A stretch of 45,685 bases of DNA, from NCBI GenBank assembly GCA_945862355.1, contig CAMAYR010000004.1, positions 1-45,685 on the forward strand. Reading direction: 5' to 3'. Origin of the DNA: Devosia equisanguinis. GTDB taxonomy: Bacteria > Pseudomonadota > Alphaproteobacteria > Rhizobiales > Hyphomicrobiaceae. Positions 33,873 through 42,909 of the stretch are shown here, piece after piece. The translations under genes were made by a program, and so were the position numbers. The notes under the pieces are model-generated. The model saw nothing but the letters and a program-made list of their open reading frames with translations, had not been told where the DNA came from and ran no database searches. Within the stretch, counting starts at the first letter, position 1. Each line of letters begins with the position of its first letter.

Positions 33873-36257
33873 ATGAGCACCACCACCGGCATCGGCGCCG
33901 CAGTCAAGCGCCGCGAGGACTTCCGCTTCCTCAAGGGTCTCGGCCGCTACACCGACGACATCAACCTGCCACGACAGACGTACTGCTACCTGCTGCGCTC
34001 ATCCGTGGCGCACGCAAGCATCGGTCACATCGATGTCTCGGGCGCGATTTCGGCGCCGGGCGTAGTCGCGGTCTTCACACAAGCCGACATCGACGCCTCC
34101 GGCCCGGTCGGCGGCATCCCGTGCGGCTGGCAGGTGACGAGCCGGGACGGCCAGCCGATGAAAGAGCCGAAACACCCGATACTGGCCAGCGGAAAGGTGC
34201 GTCACGTCGGCGATCCCATCGTCGCCGTGATCGCGGAAAGCCTTGCCGAAGCGCGCAGCGCGGCCGAGCTGATCGAGATCGACTTCGGCGAGCTCGCCCC
34301 GGTCATCGACATGCGCGCGGCGATAGCCGGCCGCGGCCAGACCGTGCACGACGAGGCCCCCGACAACCTGTGCTATGACTGGGAGCTGGGCGACAAGGCG
34401 GCCGTGGATGCCGCCTTCGCCGGGGCCGCGCACATCACGAAGCTCGACCTTGTAAACAACCGCTTGGTGCCCAACGCGCTGGAGCCGCGCGCGGCCATCG
34501 GCCACTACGATCTGGCGACCAGCGACTACACTCTCTACACCACCAGCCAGAACCCGCATGTGATCCGCCTGCTGATGGGCGCGTTCGTGCTGCAGATCCC
34601 CGAGCACAAGCTGCGCGTCTACGCCCCCGATGTCGGCGGCGGCTTCGGCTCCAAGATCTACCACTATGCCGAGGAGGCGCTCGTCACCTGGGCGTCCAAG
34701 CAGATCCTGCGCCCGGTCAAATGGGTGGCGGACCGCTCCGAGGCGTTCGTGTCAGACGCCCACGGCCGCGATCACATCACCCACGTCGAGATGGCCTTCG
34801 ACAAGGACGCCAACATCACCGCGCTGAAGTGCGATACGCTGGCCAATATGGGCGCCTACCTCTCCACGTTCGCGCCCTGCATCCCTACGTGGCTGCACGG
34901 CACGTTGCTCGCCGGCCAGTACCGCACGCCGGCGATCTACACCAACGTCAGGGCGGTGTTCACGAATACCGTGCCGGTCGACGCCTACCGCGGCGCGGGG
35001 CGACCCGAGGCGACCTACATCCTCGAGCGCACGTTATCGAAAGCCGCCCGGGAGCTGGGTCTCGACCAGACCGAGATCCGCCGCCGCAATTTCATCGGCA
35101 ACGACCAGTTCCCCTACCAGACGCCGGTTGCCGTCGTGTACGACACCGGCGACTACGCCGCGAGCATGGACAAGGCGGTGGAGCTGGCCGACGTCGCGGG
35201 CTTCCCCGCCCGCAAGGCAGCGTCGCAGGCGAAGGGCCGGCTGCGCGGCCTCGGTGTTGCGAGCTACATCGAGGCTTGCGGCATCGCGCCTTCGAGCCTC
35301 GTCGGCTCGCTCGGCGCGCGCGCGGGGCTGTTCGAGGCCGCTACCGTGCGCGTCAATCCCACCGGCAGCGTCACGGTGATGACCGGCTCGCACAGCCACG
35401 GCCAGGGCCACGAGACGACTTTCGCGCAAGTCGTATCCGACAAGCTCGGCATCCCGATGGACAACGTCGATATCGTGCATGGCGACACCAGCCGCGTGCC
35501 GTTCGGACTCGGCACCTACGGCTCGCGCTCGCTGGCCGTCGGCGGCACTGCGATCGTGAATGCGCTCGACAAGGTGATCGAGAAAGGCCGCAAGATCGCA
35601 GCCTTCCTGTTGGAGGCCGCCGAGGCGGACATCGAGTTCAAGGACGGCGCCTACAAGGTCAAGGGCACCGACCGGATGAAAGCGTTCGGCGAGATCTCGC
35701 TGGCCGCCTACGTGCCGCACAAGTATCCCATCGACACGCTGGAGCCGGGGCTCGAGGAGACTGCGTTCTACGATCCTAAGAACTTCACGTTTCCCGCGGG
35801 CACCTACATCTGCGAGGTGGAGATCGATCCGCGCACCGGGGAGGTGGAAATCGCCTCGTTCGTCGCCGCCGACGACTTCGGCAACATCGTCAATCCGATG
35901 ATCGTCGAGGGCCAGGTGCACGGCGGTCTCGCCCAGGGCATCGGGCAGGCGCTGCTCGAGCACGCCGTCTACGACGAGGCGGGCCAGCTCAAGTCGGGAT
36001 CGTTCATGGACTACACCATGCCGCGCGCCGACGACGTGCCTTCCTTCAAGGTCGCCACCACGGTGACGGCCTGCACGCACAATCCGCTCGGCGTGAAGGG
36101 CTGCGGCGAGGCCGGCGCCATCGGCGCGCCCCCCGCCGTCATGAACGCGGTCTGCGATGCGCTGGCCGAGTACGGGATCGACCACATCGACATGCCCGCG
36201 ACACCGGCCCGCGTCTGGGCGGCGATCGACAATGCCTCGCGTGTCGCGGCTGAGTAG
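33873..36257 (+). CDS. coxL: Molybdenum large subunit, form II CODH-like / xanthine dehydrogenase family
   Basis: 794 residues; ATG 33873 was chosen over GTG 33864 because GGAG lies upstream of it. Molybdopterin-binding subunit with [21 protein letters not shown] at the start, VGGGFGSK in the cofactor domain, and the active-site loop AYRGAGR near residue 371. True CO dehydrogenases carry AYxCSFR, so this is the so-called form II group, with substrate unknown and probably not CO. The catalytic Glu is in [12 protein letters not shown] near residue 745. Downstream coxM and the divergent xdhC complete a plausible enzyme and maturation set. Aldehydes or N-heterocycles are the likely substrates. 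Confidence 0.93.
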   Translation: MSTTTGIGAAVKRREDFRFLKGLGRYTDDINLPRQTYCYLLRSSVAHASIGHIDVSGAISAPGVVAVFTQADIDASGPVGGIPCGWQVTSRDGQPMKEPKHPILASGKVRHVGDPIVAVIAESLAEARSAAELIEIDFGELAPVIDMRAAIAGRGQTVHDEAPDNLCYDWELGDKAAVDAAFAGAAHITKLDLVNNRLVPNALEPRAAIGHYDLATSDYTLYTTSQNPHVIRLLMGAFVLQIPEHKLRVYAPDVGGGFGSKIYHYAEEALVTWASKQILRPVKWVADRSEAFVSDAHGRDHITHVEMAFDKDANITALKCDTLANMGAYLSTFAPCIPTWLHGTLLAGQYRTPAIYTNVRAVFTNTVPVDAYRGAGRPEATYILERTLSKAARELGLDQTEIRRRNFIGNDQFPYQTPVAVVYDTGDYAASMDKAVELADVAGFPARKAASQAKGRLRGLGVASYIEACGIAPSSLVGSLGARAGLFEAATVRVNPTGSVTVMTGSHSHGQGHETTFAQVVSDKLGIPMDNVDIVHGDTSRVPFGLGTYGSRSLAVGGTAIVNALDKVIEKGRKIAAFLLEAAEADIEFKDGAYKVKGTDRMKAFGEISLAAYVPHKYPIDTLEPGLEETAFYDPKNFTFPAGTYICEVEIDPRTGEVEIASFVAADDFGNIVNPMIVEGQVHGGLAQGIGQALLEHAVYDEAGQLKSGSFMDYTMPRADDVPSFKVATTVTACTHNPLGVKGCGEAGAIGAPPAVMNAVCDALAEYGIDHIDMPATPARVWAAIDNASRVAAE

Positions 36258-36272
36258 GAGAAAGGGCGCATC

Positions 36273-37073
36273 ATGTACACCTTCGAATACGTTCGCGCCG
36301 GCTCGATCGACGACGCCGCCAACATCCTCGAGCTCAATCCGGAGGCGCGCTACCTGGCTGGTGGCCAGACGCTCGTGCCTGCCCTGAAGCAGCGGCTCGC
36401 CAAGCCGACCATGCTGATCGACCTCAGGACCGTATCGGACATCAAGGGCATCCACCGCAGCGGCACGGCCATCGGCCTCGGCGCGATGACGACGCACCAG
36501 GAGATCGCCGCGAGCGCGGATATCGCGTCGGCGTGTCCGGCGCTGTGCTATCTCGCCGGCGAGATCGCAGATGCGGCCATCCGCAGCCGCGGGACCATCG
36601 GCGGCTCGCTCGCCAACAACGATCCCGCAGCCGACTATCCAGCCGCCATGCTGGCGCTCGGCGCAACCATCGTGACGAACAAGCGAAAGATCGTCGCCGA
36701 CGACTATTTCAAGGGCCTGTTCACGACGGCGCTGCAGCCCGGCGAACTGATCACCGGCATCGGCTTCCAGCAGCCCGATCAGGCCGGCTACGCCAAGATG
36801 GCCCAGCGCGCCTCGCGCTTCGCGCTGGTCGGCGTGTTCGTGGCGAGATTCGGAAGTACCGTTCGCGTCGCGGTGACCGGCGCTGGCGAGACGGGCGTTT
36901 TTCGAGTCCCGGCGATGGAGGCGGCACTGTCGGCCGACTTCTCGGTCACCGCGCTGGCCGGCCACAAAGTTCCCGCCGCCGGTCTGATGTCCGACCTCCA
37001 CGGCCCGGCCGACTATCGCGCCGCCCTCATTCCCGTGATGGCCGAGCGCGCCGTAGCGGCAGCCCTCGCCTGA
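36273..37073 (+). CDS. coxM: FAD-binding medium subunit of molybdenum hydroxylase (second set)
   Basis: 266 residues, ATG 36273 with GGAGAAAGG upstream, 15 bases after coxL. FAD blocks AGGQTLVPALKQRLA and RSRGTIGGSLANNDPAADYP are intact. The C-terminal domain (AVTGAGETGVFRVPAME) has the usual length. It completes a small-large-medium order, and the short spacing through the set points to a single operon. The next gene is the convergent lpxK, 155 bases on. Confidence 0.93.
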   Translation: MYTFEYVRAGSIDDAANILELNPEARYLAGGQTLVPALKQRLAKPTMLIDLRTVSDIKGIHRSGTAIGLGAMTTHQEIAASADIASACPALCYLAGEIADAAIRSRGTIGGSLANNDPAADYPAAMLALGATIVTNKRKIVADDYFKGLFTTALQPGELITGIGFQQPDQAGYAKMAQRASRFALVGVFVARFGSTVRVAVTGAGETGVFRVPAMEAALSADFSVTALAGHKVPAAGLMSDLHGPADYRAALIPVMAERAVAAALA

Positions 37074-37228
37074 TCAGCAGCCGTCGTCATCGTGCGGGAA
37101 CCTGAGGCCACGAGCGTGTCGAACGCTGGCTGTCCCAGCGCGCGAAAGCGAAATTGCCCGAACGGTTCTCGTCTGCGATCGGGGGATTTCTACACGCTCT
37201 CGGCGGGGACACCTCGGACGATCGCACT

Positions 37229-38317
37229 TCAGGCAACGCTGCCCTTGCGGTGCCGGATGAGGGCAGCTTCGACGAGGGAGGACAATCGCTCCGCATCGCG
37301 CGGGGACAACGCGATACGCACCGGCAGCGTCTCGGCCCGCTCGCGCAACTCCGCCAATCTGCCACCGCGACCGACGAGACGCACCCAATCCTTTTCCGTG
37401 GTGACGATCCGCGCGTCGAGACGGCGGGCCTCCTCCAGCACCCTCGATGCATCGCTCTCGTTGAAGGCGTGATGGTCGGCGAATTCCGCACGTCCCACGA
37501 CGTCGGCGCCGAGCGCGTCGAGCAATGCATAGAAGCGCGCCGGGTTGGCTATCCCCGCCAAAGCCAGCACGCGGGCGCCTTCCAGTTGCAGCCCCTCGGC
37601 AACGGCCTCGACCGTCACCTCCAGGACTGGCCCTTGGAAGCGCTGGCGGAGATCGGCTGCCACGTAATGTCCAGGTGTGTTGCCGGCGCCTGGCGGTGTG
37701 TTGACGACGATCGCGTCGGCGAGGCCGAGTTGCATGTCGAGCGGCGCGCGCAACGGACCTGCCGGCATGACGCGCTCGTTGCCCAGCCCGCGGCGACCAT
37801 CGACGACGGCAAGCGTGAGATCCTTGGCAAGGCCGGGGTTCTGCAGGCCGTCGTCCATCACGATCACGGTCGGCGGCGAGATCCCGGCATCGGCGGCGGC
37901 GACGCGGGCGCCGGCGACGCGGTCTCGCGCGACGATCACCGGCGCGTAGCGCGACAACAGCAACGGCTCATCGCCGACATCGGCGGCGGTGTCGAGCGAC
38001 GGCATCACGCGATACGGCCCCCGCACGCGTCCGCCGTACCCGCGGGTGAGGAACACCGGCCGCTCGCCGGCGCGGACGAGCAATTGCGCGATGAGGATCG
38101 ACAGCGGCGTCTTGCCTGTTCCGCCGGCAGTGAAGTTGCCCACGCAGATTACGGGCAGCGCGGACCTTACTGGCTGTGCGCGCGCCTGACGCCGACGGGC
38201 GGCCCAAGCCCAGACGCCAGCAGCCGGACCGAGTGCTGCGGCCGGCCAACGCTTCTGGTGGTCGTTCTCGGGCACATTCTGGGGGCCATACCACCAGCCC
38301 GGCTCACGAACCGGCAC
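37229..38317 (-). CDS. lpxK: Tetraacyldisaccharide 4'-kinase
   Basis: 362 residues from a GTG start at 38317 with AAGGAG eight bases upstream. It phosphorylates the 4' position of the lipid A disaccharide at the inner membrane. Markers: the N-terminal PGWWY, the Walker A loop GNFTAGGTGKTP (60-71), FLTRGYGGR, VGDEPLLLS, the Walker B-like VIVMDDGLQN, and the C-terminal FADHHAF and VTTEKDWVRL. The start lies inside the end of the DUF374-WaaA gene (14-base overlap), showing translational coupling of two consecutive lipid A/core steps. Confidence 0.95.
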   Translation of the reverse strand: MPVREPGWWYGPQNVPENDHQKRWPAAALGPAAGVWAWAARRRQARAQPVRSALPVICVGNFTAGGTGKTPLSILIAQLLVRAGERPVFLTRGYGGRVRGPYRVMPSLDTAADVGDEPLLLSRYAPVIVARDRVAGARVAAADAGISPPTVIVMDDGLQNPGLAKDLTLAVVDGRRGLGNERVMPAGPLRAPLDMQLGLADAIVVNTPPGAGNTPGHYVAADLRQRFQGPVLEVTVEAVAEGLQLEGARVLALAGIANPARFYALLDALGADVVGRAEFADHHAFNESDASRVLEEARRLDARIVTTEKDWVRLVGRGGRLAELRERAETLPVRIALSPRDAERLSSLVEAALIRHRKGSVA

Positions 38318-40358
38318 GCTCCAACTCCTTCGACTGTGGCAGCAGCTCGACGAGTTCGGTCACGGTGCGATCCAAGGCCCCAGTCAGCTCCTCGAGTGCT
38401 GCACGGGCCGCAGCGCGAACGCGCGCCAGCTCGGCTGGATCATCGAGCAACTTGCCGACGGCAGCCGCCAGGCCTTCAGCCGTCTCGACCCGGACGACGG
38501 CGTCGCAGGCACTCAAGGTCGCGTAGGAGTCTGCAAAATTCGACCAGTGCGGCCCGGTCAGCACCACAGCGCCATGGCGAACCGCCTCGATCGGGTTCTG
38601 ACCGCCGCGCGGGATCAAAGAGCCGCCGATGAACGCCACGGGGCTCAACGCGTAGAGCGTGCCGAGCTCGCCGATGGTGTCGGCGATATAGATGTCGGTC
38701 TCGGCGGTTGGAAGCTCGCCCGCCGAGCGCAGCGCCGTGACGAGGCCTTGCGCCTTCATCATCTCGGCGATGCCGATCCCGCGCTCGGGATGGCGAGGCG
38801 CGACGATGGTGCACAGCCCGGCATGATGGCGGGCCAGAATTCGATGGGCGGCGGCGAGCATCGCCTCCTCGCCCTCGTGCGTGCTGGCTGCGACGTAGAA
38901 TTGCCGCCCTGTAAGTGCCTGCTGGAGCCGGGCGCGCTGAGCCTCGTCCACGGGGGGCGGCGGCGAATCGATCTTCAGGTTGCCTGAAACCAGAACGCGC
39001 TGAGCGCCAACTTCGCGGAAGCGAGCGGCCATCTCCTCGTTCTGGGCAAGCACGAGGTCGAAGCGACCGAACAGCGGGCGCGCGATGGCCGGGCGCTTGC
39101 GCCAGCGTTCGAAAGAGCGCGGCGACATGCGCGCGTTCAGCAGCGCCAATGGGACGGAGCGGGCGGCGCACTCGAGGATCACGTTGGGCCAGATCTCGCT
39201 CTCCGTCAGAAGGGCGACATCGGGGCGCCAATGATCGAGAAAGCGGGCCACGAACCGCGGCGCGTCGAGGGGGACGTACTGGTGGATGTCGTCAGGATGC
39301 AGTCGACGCTCGGCAATCCGGGCAGACGTGACGGTGCCGGTCGTGAACAGGCAGCGCAGCCCGCGGCGCGCTGCGCGCATGGGTTCGGCCAGCGGCAGAA
39401 CCGCGTTGAGCTCGCCGACGCTGGCTGCATGGATCCAGGCGATGGTTCCTTCAGGCCGGGGTATCACGGCAATGCCCAGACGCTGGTTGCGGCGGCTGGT
39501 CTCTTCCTTGCCGCGACGTTCGCGAGCGCCGAGCAGCAGCGGTACTGCGGGCCGCAGCAGCCGCGTCGCCGCTCGGTAGGTCCGCAGGGCGAGCCCCGGC
39601 TGGGGGGGCGCCGGGCGGGTGAGACTACCGCGACGGATCATCACGGACGGTGGGAGAGTGCGGGTAATATCGGAGCCGGCAAGCCGATAGGCGCGCTCCG
39701 TGGCGGCGTTGAGGCCACGCTCGACTTCCAGGCGTGCCGCTTCCATCTGCACGGGAGTGGAATCTCGCGAGACGTAGATCGGATCGCCAAAAACACAGGC
39801 TAGCTTGCCGAACGGCAGATTGACGGTCATCCGGCTCCACGTGTCCAGGACCCGGAACCGACTGGTCGCCGCCGCGAGCGGCAGGATCGGGCGGCCCGAC
39901 AGCGCGGCCAGCGTGACGATGCCGAGGCCGGACTGGCGTGCGGGCCCCGGCGGCATATCGCCCGACATGCCGACCGAGATGCCCTGATCGAGCGTTCGCA
40001 TTGCCGCCCGGAGAGCCGCGGCGCCGCCGCGATCCTTGCGGCGGCCGTTCGCGCCGGCACCGCGGATGAGCGTCGTATTGAATCGGGCTAGCGAATCGGC
40101 AAACAGCTCGGCATCGCCATGGCGTGCCAGAATGATGGCCAGCGGCATGTCGTGGGGCTTGGCTTGTGGCGCGAGGATGAACTGGCCGTGCCAGACGGCG
40201 ACGATGGCTGGTGCATGGGCACGCAGAAAATCCTCGAGCTCATCCTCGGGAGGGTCGCGAACAACCTCGCTCGTGCGGTAGACGAAATCGATATAGCGGG
40301 CGACGGCACGCCCCGCGAGACGCTTGATGCGCGCTTTATTCAACGACGATCGCGCCAT
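38304..40358 (-). CDS. waaA: Fused DUF374 acyltransferase-like and Kdo transferase (WaaA)
   Basis: 684 residues from ATG 40358. Residues 1-235 form a DUF374 domain of the lysophospholipid acyltransferase superfamily: VWHGQ (H57), ARHGDAELFA, RKDRGGAAALR and DMPPGPAR. Residues about 256-680 are a Kdo transferase: TRLLRPAVPLLL, RRGKEE, IHAASVGELNAVLPL (catalytic E316), PRSFERWRKRP, SGNLKIDSP, GGSLIPRGGQNPIEA and GPHWSNFADSY. Usually these are neighbouring separate genes. The linker at residues 236-255 contains an internal ATG at 39641, but no ribosome site precedes it, so one fused protein is the best reading. It adds Kdo to lipid IVA at the inner membrane; what the first domain acylates is unknown. 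Confidence 0.88.
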   Translation of the reverse strand: MARSSLNKARIKRLAGRAVARYIDFVYRTSEVVRDPPEDELEDFLRAHAPAIVAVWHGQFILAPQAKPHDMPLAIILARHGDAELFADSLARFNTTLIRGAGANGRRKDRGGAAALRAAMRTLDQGISVGMSGDMPPGPARQSGLGIVTLAALSGRPILPLAAATSRFRVLDTWSRMTVNLPFGKLACVFGDPIYVSRDSTPVQMEAARLEVERGLNAATERAYRLAGSDITRTLPPSVMIRRGSLTRPAPPQPGLALRTYRAATRLLRPAVPLLLGARERRGKEETSRRNQRLGIAVIPRPEGTIAWIHAASVGELNAVLPLAEPMRAARRGLRCLFTTGTVTSARIAERRLHPDDIHQYVPLDAPRFVARFLDHWRPDVALLTESEIWPNVILECAARSVPLALLNARMSPRSFERWRKRPAIARPLFGRFDLVLAQNEEMAARFREVGAQRVLVSGNLKIDSPPPPVDEAQRARLQQALTGRQFYVAASTHEGEEAMLAAAHRILARHHAGLCTIVAPRHPERGIGIAEMMKAQGLVTALRSAGELPTAETDIYIADTIGELGTLYALSPVAFIGGSLIPRGGQNPIEAVRHGAVVLTGPHWSNFADSYATLSACDAVVRVETAEGLAAAVGKLLDDPAELARVRAAARAALEELTGALDRTVTELVELLPQSKELERAGS

Positions 40359-40914
40359 GCTAATCTGGTGTCCTGTCTCCGAACTGCCGACCACAACCCC
40401 GGGGCCCCATTTCGGCAAGTCGGAGATTGAAGGACATTGGCACCCGATTGAACGCCATTATGTTACTCGTGCTACGAAATCGGCACCGCTTGCCAACCTC
40501 GATCCGGACCACAAATGTCCGCCCCAGAACCAGAGAGCCCCCAACGCCGCCCCATCGCCGCGCAACGGCCACCACCGGTATGAACATGTAGCGACGGCAT
40601 TCTCCATATTGACGATGCCGAAATTGACGATGCCGGACTTCGGCATGATGCCCAGGCCGTGATACAGATTGCCGCCGGCTTCCCCTGAGGGACGATACGT
40701 CCTGTGGGAAATCCCTCGACAAATTCGTTGTTCCGCGATCGCCCAGCAGCGCGGTCGGCCCCGCGCCTGCGCGACAGCCCCCCCTTGCAGCCGGTTCCTA
40801 TAGCGGATATTCAGCGATTGCAAAGACGGATTGATCCGGACGAACAAGAAAATCGTCGAGTCTTCGCGAGGATGTCACCTCGCTACCGCTGCAACCAGGT
40901 GATCAGCGATCTCA
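40359..40914. other. Gene-free stretch between divergent waaA fusion and phosphatase gene
   Basis: About 555 bases. Minus-strand open frames of 120 and 129 codons exist here (40360-40722 and 40458-40847), but they overlap each other, have weak starts and show no family pattern I know. A near-perfect direct repeat of ATTGACGATGCCG occurs around 40608-40640. The region probably contains both divergent promoters. Confidence 0.4.
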
Positions 40915-41658
40915 ATGGCGATCGGTACTCTCGGCAAACAGGCGCGACGGGCTGTCAAGCGCGTGACGCTCGCGTGGCGGCAGCGGCTCGTCGACGACAC
41001 GCCACGATGGCTGCGCCGGATTGCCGGCAAGCCTGCGAGCTACCTCGATATGCTTCTACTGGATCATGGTATTTTCCGGGTCCTCTACCTCAACAAGCAT
41101 CGCCTGGACGCACACGTCTTTCGCTCTGCTCAGCCCGCGCCGCATCAAATCAAGGCAGCAGCGCGCCTGGGGATTCGCACGATCGTCAATCTGCGCGGCG
41201 AACGGCTGTGCGGCAGCTATTGGCTCGAACAGGCGGCCTGCCAACGCCACGGCATCAAGCTCGTCAACTACCAGGTGCGCTCGCGGGCAGCGCCGTCGCT
41301 GGAAGAGCTCCGCGGGGCGCGAGAGCTGTTCGAGACGGTCGAGTATCCCATCCTCATGCATTGCAAGTCCGGCGCAGACCGCGCGGGGTTGATGAGCGTT
41401 CTTTATCGACACCTGCGTGGCGGCGAGCCGATGGAGACGGCGATCAAGCAGCTGTCGCTTCGATATGGCCATATCCGCCAGGCCGACACCGGCGTGCTGG
41501 ATGCTTTCTTCCAGCGCTACATCGACGATGCCAAGCGGAAGCCGATGACCTTCTTCGAATGGGTCGAGACCGTCTACGACCCCGACGAGCTGAAGCGCTC
41601 GTTCCAGGCGAATGGGGTTGCGAACCGCCTCGTCAACTCCGTGCTCCGTAGGGAGTAG
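40915..41658 (+). CDS. Protein tyrosine/dual-specificity phosphatase-like protein
   Basis: 247 residues. The phosphatase loop is MHCKSGADRAGLMS (Cys-x5-Arg with HCKSGADRAG). The upstream FRSAQPAPHQIKAAARLGIRTIVNLRGE block is the start of the bacterial dual-specificity fold (DUF442/Siw14-like). It lacks a signal peptide; residues 1-40 are a basic amphipathic N-terminus and could touch membranes. The C-terminal helices (RYIDDAKRKPMTFFEWVETVYD) are typical of alphaproteobacterial versions found beside lipopolysaccharide genes. The substrate could be a phosphoprotein, an inositol phosphate or a lipid. No strong ribosome site is seen before ATG 40915. Confidence 0.85.
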   Translation: MAIGTLGKQARRAVKRVTLAWRQRLVDDTPRWLRRIAGKPASYLDMLLLDHGIFRVLYLNKHRLDAHVFRSAQPAPHQIKAAARLGIRTIVNLRGERLCGSYWLEQAACQRHGIKLVNYQVRSRAAPSLEELRGARELFETVEYPILMHCKSGADRAGLMSVLYRHLRGGEPMETAIKQLSLRYGHIRQADTGVLDAFFQRYIDDAKRKPMTFFEWVETVYDPDELKRSFQANGVANRLVNSVLRRE

Positions 41659-42236
41659 TGAGGGGAGGCGACTGCCACCTGAGAGCGGCGCATAGGCCCG
41701 ATGACGAAACTGTTATTCGTCGCGCCAAAAAAACTTCCCGCTTGCGTTGCTAATTTGCCACTTAAACATCAGCTCACGACATTGAGTCGCGATTCGATTC
41801 GACAGCCGTTCTGGATTGTGTTCATTCTATGACCACGAATGCACCGCCTGCGTTCGGACTAAGCATGGTCGGCCTCGATACATCCCCGCAGTGTCGAGGC
41901 CGACCGGCTCGCCTTCGTCGCAGTCGCACATGCTCCACTTGAGCGCGCGCCCCTTGGATGGGCTCCTCCTCAAGTCGCCGCGAAGATTTTCGCGGCGGAG
42001 TAGGCGCCCCCTCACCAACGGCAAGTCGCATCCCGCGAACCAGTCGAGGCACACCAGTTCGCTTCAGCTCAGCCGCGGTCGCGGTCGGCGCAGGCCACCG
42101 CCGCATTTCGTGGCGCGCCCGACAATTGTCGTCGCCATGCTGCGCCGATATTTTTGTTTATCCGAGTTGGCTTGCGCGTGGCTCGGCCTGTGTCACAATG
42201 GCGGCCTCCGATCAACGCAACGAAGAGGCACGCGAC
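41659..42236. other. Gene-free stretch upstream of the nitrile hydratase-type genes
   Basis: About 580 bases. It includes an AT-rich segment near 41720-41770 that could carry a promoter. A perfect 9-base hairpin has CGCCGCGAA at 41976-41984 and TTCGCGGCG at 41989-41997, with a four-base loop; no T-run follows, so it could be a leader structure. Minus-strand frames of 75 and 94 codons here have no recognisable products. Confidence 0.45.
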
Positions 42237-42584
42237 ATGCGTGGTCCCCACGACATCGGCGGGCTGCCCGCCGGTCCCGTCGATCCCCACCCTCACGATC
42301 TCACCTTCTGGGAGAAGCAGATCGACGGCATCCGCGCCGTGGTCGGCGCCAAGGGCATATATCGCACGGACGAGAACAGGCGCTGGGTGGAATCGCTCGG
42401 CGAGGACGCCTTCGAGAAGCTCACGTATTACGAGCGCTGGACGGCTGCGCTGATGCGCGCGCTGATCGACAAGGGCGTGCTGACGCAGGACGAGATCGAT
42501 GCGCAAGTGAAAATCGTCCGCCAGCGCCTGGCGGAGACGGGCGAGCTGGAGCTCGAGCCCGGCGAGGCGGAGAAGTGCCGATGA
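42237..42584 (+). CDS. Nitrile hydratase/thiocyanate hydrolase-type subunit (beta, N-terminal half)
   Basis: 115 residues from ATG 42237 (GAGG upstream); ATG 42198 in frame would add 13 residues, but family members begin like MRGPHDIGGLPAG. The blocks DLTFWEKQIDGIRAVV, RRWVESLGEDAFEKLTYYERW and LMRALIDKGVLTQDEI match the helical N-terminal half of the nitrile hydratase beta subunit. It ends with an ATGA overlap into the next gene, which encodes the C-terminal half. A beta subunit split into two genes is the arrangement reported for thiocyanate hydrolase. The protein helps close the active site around the metal subunit. Confidence 0.82.
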   Translation: MRGPHDIGGLPAGPVDPHPHDLTFWEKQIDGIRAVVGAKGIYRTDENRRWVESLGEDAFEKLTYYERWTAALMRALIDKGVLTQDEIDAQVKIVRQRLAETGELELEPGEAEKCR

Positions 42585-42862
42585 CCCAGGATTTCGGCAA
42601 CGGCGAGCGCGTCCGCGTTCGCGAGGACTTTCCCATCGGGCATTTCCGTACGCCCGTGTATCTGCGCGGAAAAACCGGCGTCGTGACGCGCAAGCTCGGC
42701 GTCTTCGCCAATCCCGAGTTGCTCGCCTACGCCATCGAGGGACCAAAGAAGCCTCTCTATGAGGTACGCTTCAAGCAAACCGATCTGTGGCCGGACTACG
42801 TCGGATCGCCCTACGACACCCTCCACGTGGACATCTACGAGCATTGGCTCGAGAAGACCTGA
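42581..42862 (+). CDS. Nitrile hydratase/thiocyanate hydrolase-type subunit (beta, C-terminal half)
   Basis: 93 residues; its ATG overlaps the stop of the preceding gene (ATGA). It is the SH3-like barrel half of a nitrile hydratase beta chain: FGNGERVRVREDFPIGHFRTP, YLRGKTGVVTRKLG, LYEVRFKQTDLWPDY and a final DTLHVDIYEHWLEKT. Together with the upstream 115-residue protein it makes up one normal beta subunit of about 210 residues. The very tight coupling ensures equal amounts of the two halves. Confidence 0.87.
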   Translation: MTQDFGNGERVRVREDFPIGHFRTPVYLRGKTGVVTRKLGVFANPELLAYAIEGPKKPLYEVRFKQTDLWPDYVGSPYDTLHVDIYEHWLEKT

Positions 42863-42909
42863 GATCTGCCCAGGGCCCACGGCCCGGCCGCACCGAAGGA
42901 CTGCTTTGC

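Noticed and set aside
33873-36257. True CO dehydrogenase
   Set aside because: The active-site loop reads AYRGAGR, not AYxCSFR, so oxidation of CO is not supported.
35034-37001. A 655-codon minus-strand frame opposite coxL-coxM
   Set aside because: It crosses two genes with clear motifs on the plus strand; shadow of GC-rich coding sequence.
40458-40847. A 129-codon minus-strand frame with Trp-rich end
   Set aside because: No ribosome site, overlaps another equally open frame, and no family pattern recognised; left as part of a gene-free stretch.
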